From the NCBI GenBank assembly GCA_964426755.1, contig CAYRRR010000038.1, positions 1 through 5,113 on the forward strand: a DNA stretch of 5,113 nucleotides, in the 5' to 3' direction. The position numbers and the translations under genes are program-made. Below the pieces are notes generated by a model. That model was not told the DNA's origin. It was given only the letters and a program-made list of their open reading frames with translations, and did no database searches. Positions 5,048 through 5,113 of this stretch are shown here, piece by piece (within the stretch, counting starts at the first letter, position 1; every line of letters starts with the position of its first letter). Source of the stretch: CAYRRR01 sp964426755. GTDB taxonomy: Bacteria > Patescibacteriota > Saccharimonadia > Saccharimonadales > JAGQNJ01.

Positions 5048-5063
5048 GCCTAAAAGTATAACA
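4953..5063 (-). repeat. Direct repeat copy B: promoter and start of the exonuclease gene
   Basis: Partner of 4031-4141 (102 of 111 identical). It lies in the same orientation 922 bp away. The left edge of homology falls in codon 31 and the right edge just at the extended -10 box. The 811 bp between the copies (4142-4952) are unrelated to the exonuclease gene. Confidence 0.95.
5055..5063 (-). promoter_or_regulatory. Extended -10 promoter of the truncated exonuclease copy
   Basis: The minus strand reads TGT-TATACT, 7 nt before the ATG at 5047, identical in sequence and spacing to the intact gene. It faces away from the -10 box of the + strand gene at 5074-5079; the two boxes are 13 bp apart. 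Confidence 0.55.
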
Positions 5064-5070
5064 CCAGATT

Positions 5071-5079
5071 TGGTATACT
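5071..5079 (+). promoter_or_regulatory. Extended -10 promoter of the rightmost gene
   Basis: TGG-TATACT, six nucleotides before the ATG at 5086. No Shine-Dalgarno sequence is present, so a leaderless transcript is likely. Confidence 0.6.
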
Positions 5080-5085
5080 AACGCC

Positions 5086-5113
5086 ATGAATACAAATAAA
5101 ACTGCAAAAAGAG
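5086..5113 (+). CDS. Start of an unidentified gene, cut by the window edge
   Basis: ATG followed by nine open codons reading MNTNKTAKR, basic and polar, with a well placed extended -10 box 6 nt upstream. Too short to identify. It is divergent from the truncated exonuclease copy, which probably marks the original position of the exonuclease promoter. Confidence 0.5.

Overview
The window holds the 3' part of a tRNA-Leu gene on the + strand, followed by a long run of minus-strand genes, and ends with the first codons of a divergent + strand gene. Moderate GC, compact gene packing, short proteins, frequent start codons directly behind an extended -10 box, and the protein types present (ExoA-type exonuclease, HAD-IB phosphatase, short VIT1-type transporter, NnrD-like kinase fold) fit a small-genome bacterium. 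My best guess is the Candidate Phyla Radiation, Saccharibacteria-like. That is inference from style, not a sequence match, and TAA, TAG and TGA all look like ordinary stops.

Layout from left to right. Positions 1-58 are the anticodon arm, variable arm, T arm and acceptor end of tRNA-Leu(CAA). Positions 84-230 have a protein-like open frame with no good start, directly behind the end of the next gene. Positions 223-2198 are a tight minus-strand operon read from right to left: a VIT1/CCC1-type membrane transporter, a HAD-IB phosphatase (4-nt gap), and an NnrD-like protein that has lost the GxGD catalytic motif (23-nt overlap). Positions 2227-2453 contain a broken MTH1-like Nudix hydrolase whose N- and C-terminal pieces are joined without the middle. 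Positions 2480-3121 encode a single-pass membrane protein of unknown function. Positions 3160-4125 encode an ExoA-type exonuclease III with all catalytic residues and a 57-codon in-frame insertion. Positions 4222-4767 encode an unknown multi-pass membrane protein with its own promoter and a palindromic operator candidate. Positions 4943-5047 are a second, truncated copy of the start of the exonuclease gene. A new + strand gene starts at 5086.

Two things stand out. First, the exonuclease insertion is exactly 171 bp, is bounded by 14-bp inverted repeats (13/14), contains four further hairpins, and sits in a loop just before the GDMN active-site strand. It looks like a palindromic mobile element living inside a protein-coding gene, in the manner of Rickettsia palindromic elements. 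Second, the promoter and first 31 codons of the exonuclease gene are duplicated 922 bp apart (102 of 111 positions identical). The 811 bp between the copies hold one membrane-protein gene with its own promoter and a possible terminator. This is the arrangement expected if a small cassette entered at the 5' end of the exonuclease gene and rebuilt the gene behind it.

A window-wide pattern supports start-site assignment: the transporter, both exonuclease copies and the 5086 gene each have TGn-TATNNT only 6-7 nt before the ATG and no Shine-Dalgarno sequence, so they are probably leaderless. The NnrD-like gene, the single-pass protein and the cassette membrane protein have clear Shine-Dalgarno sequences.
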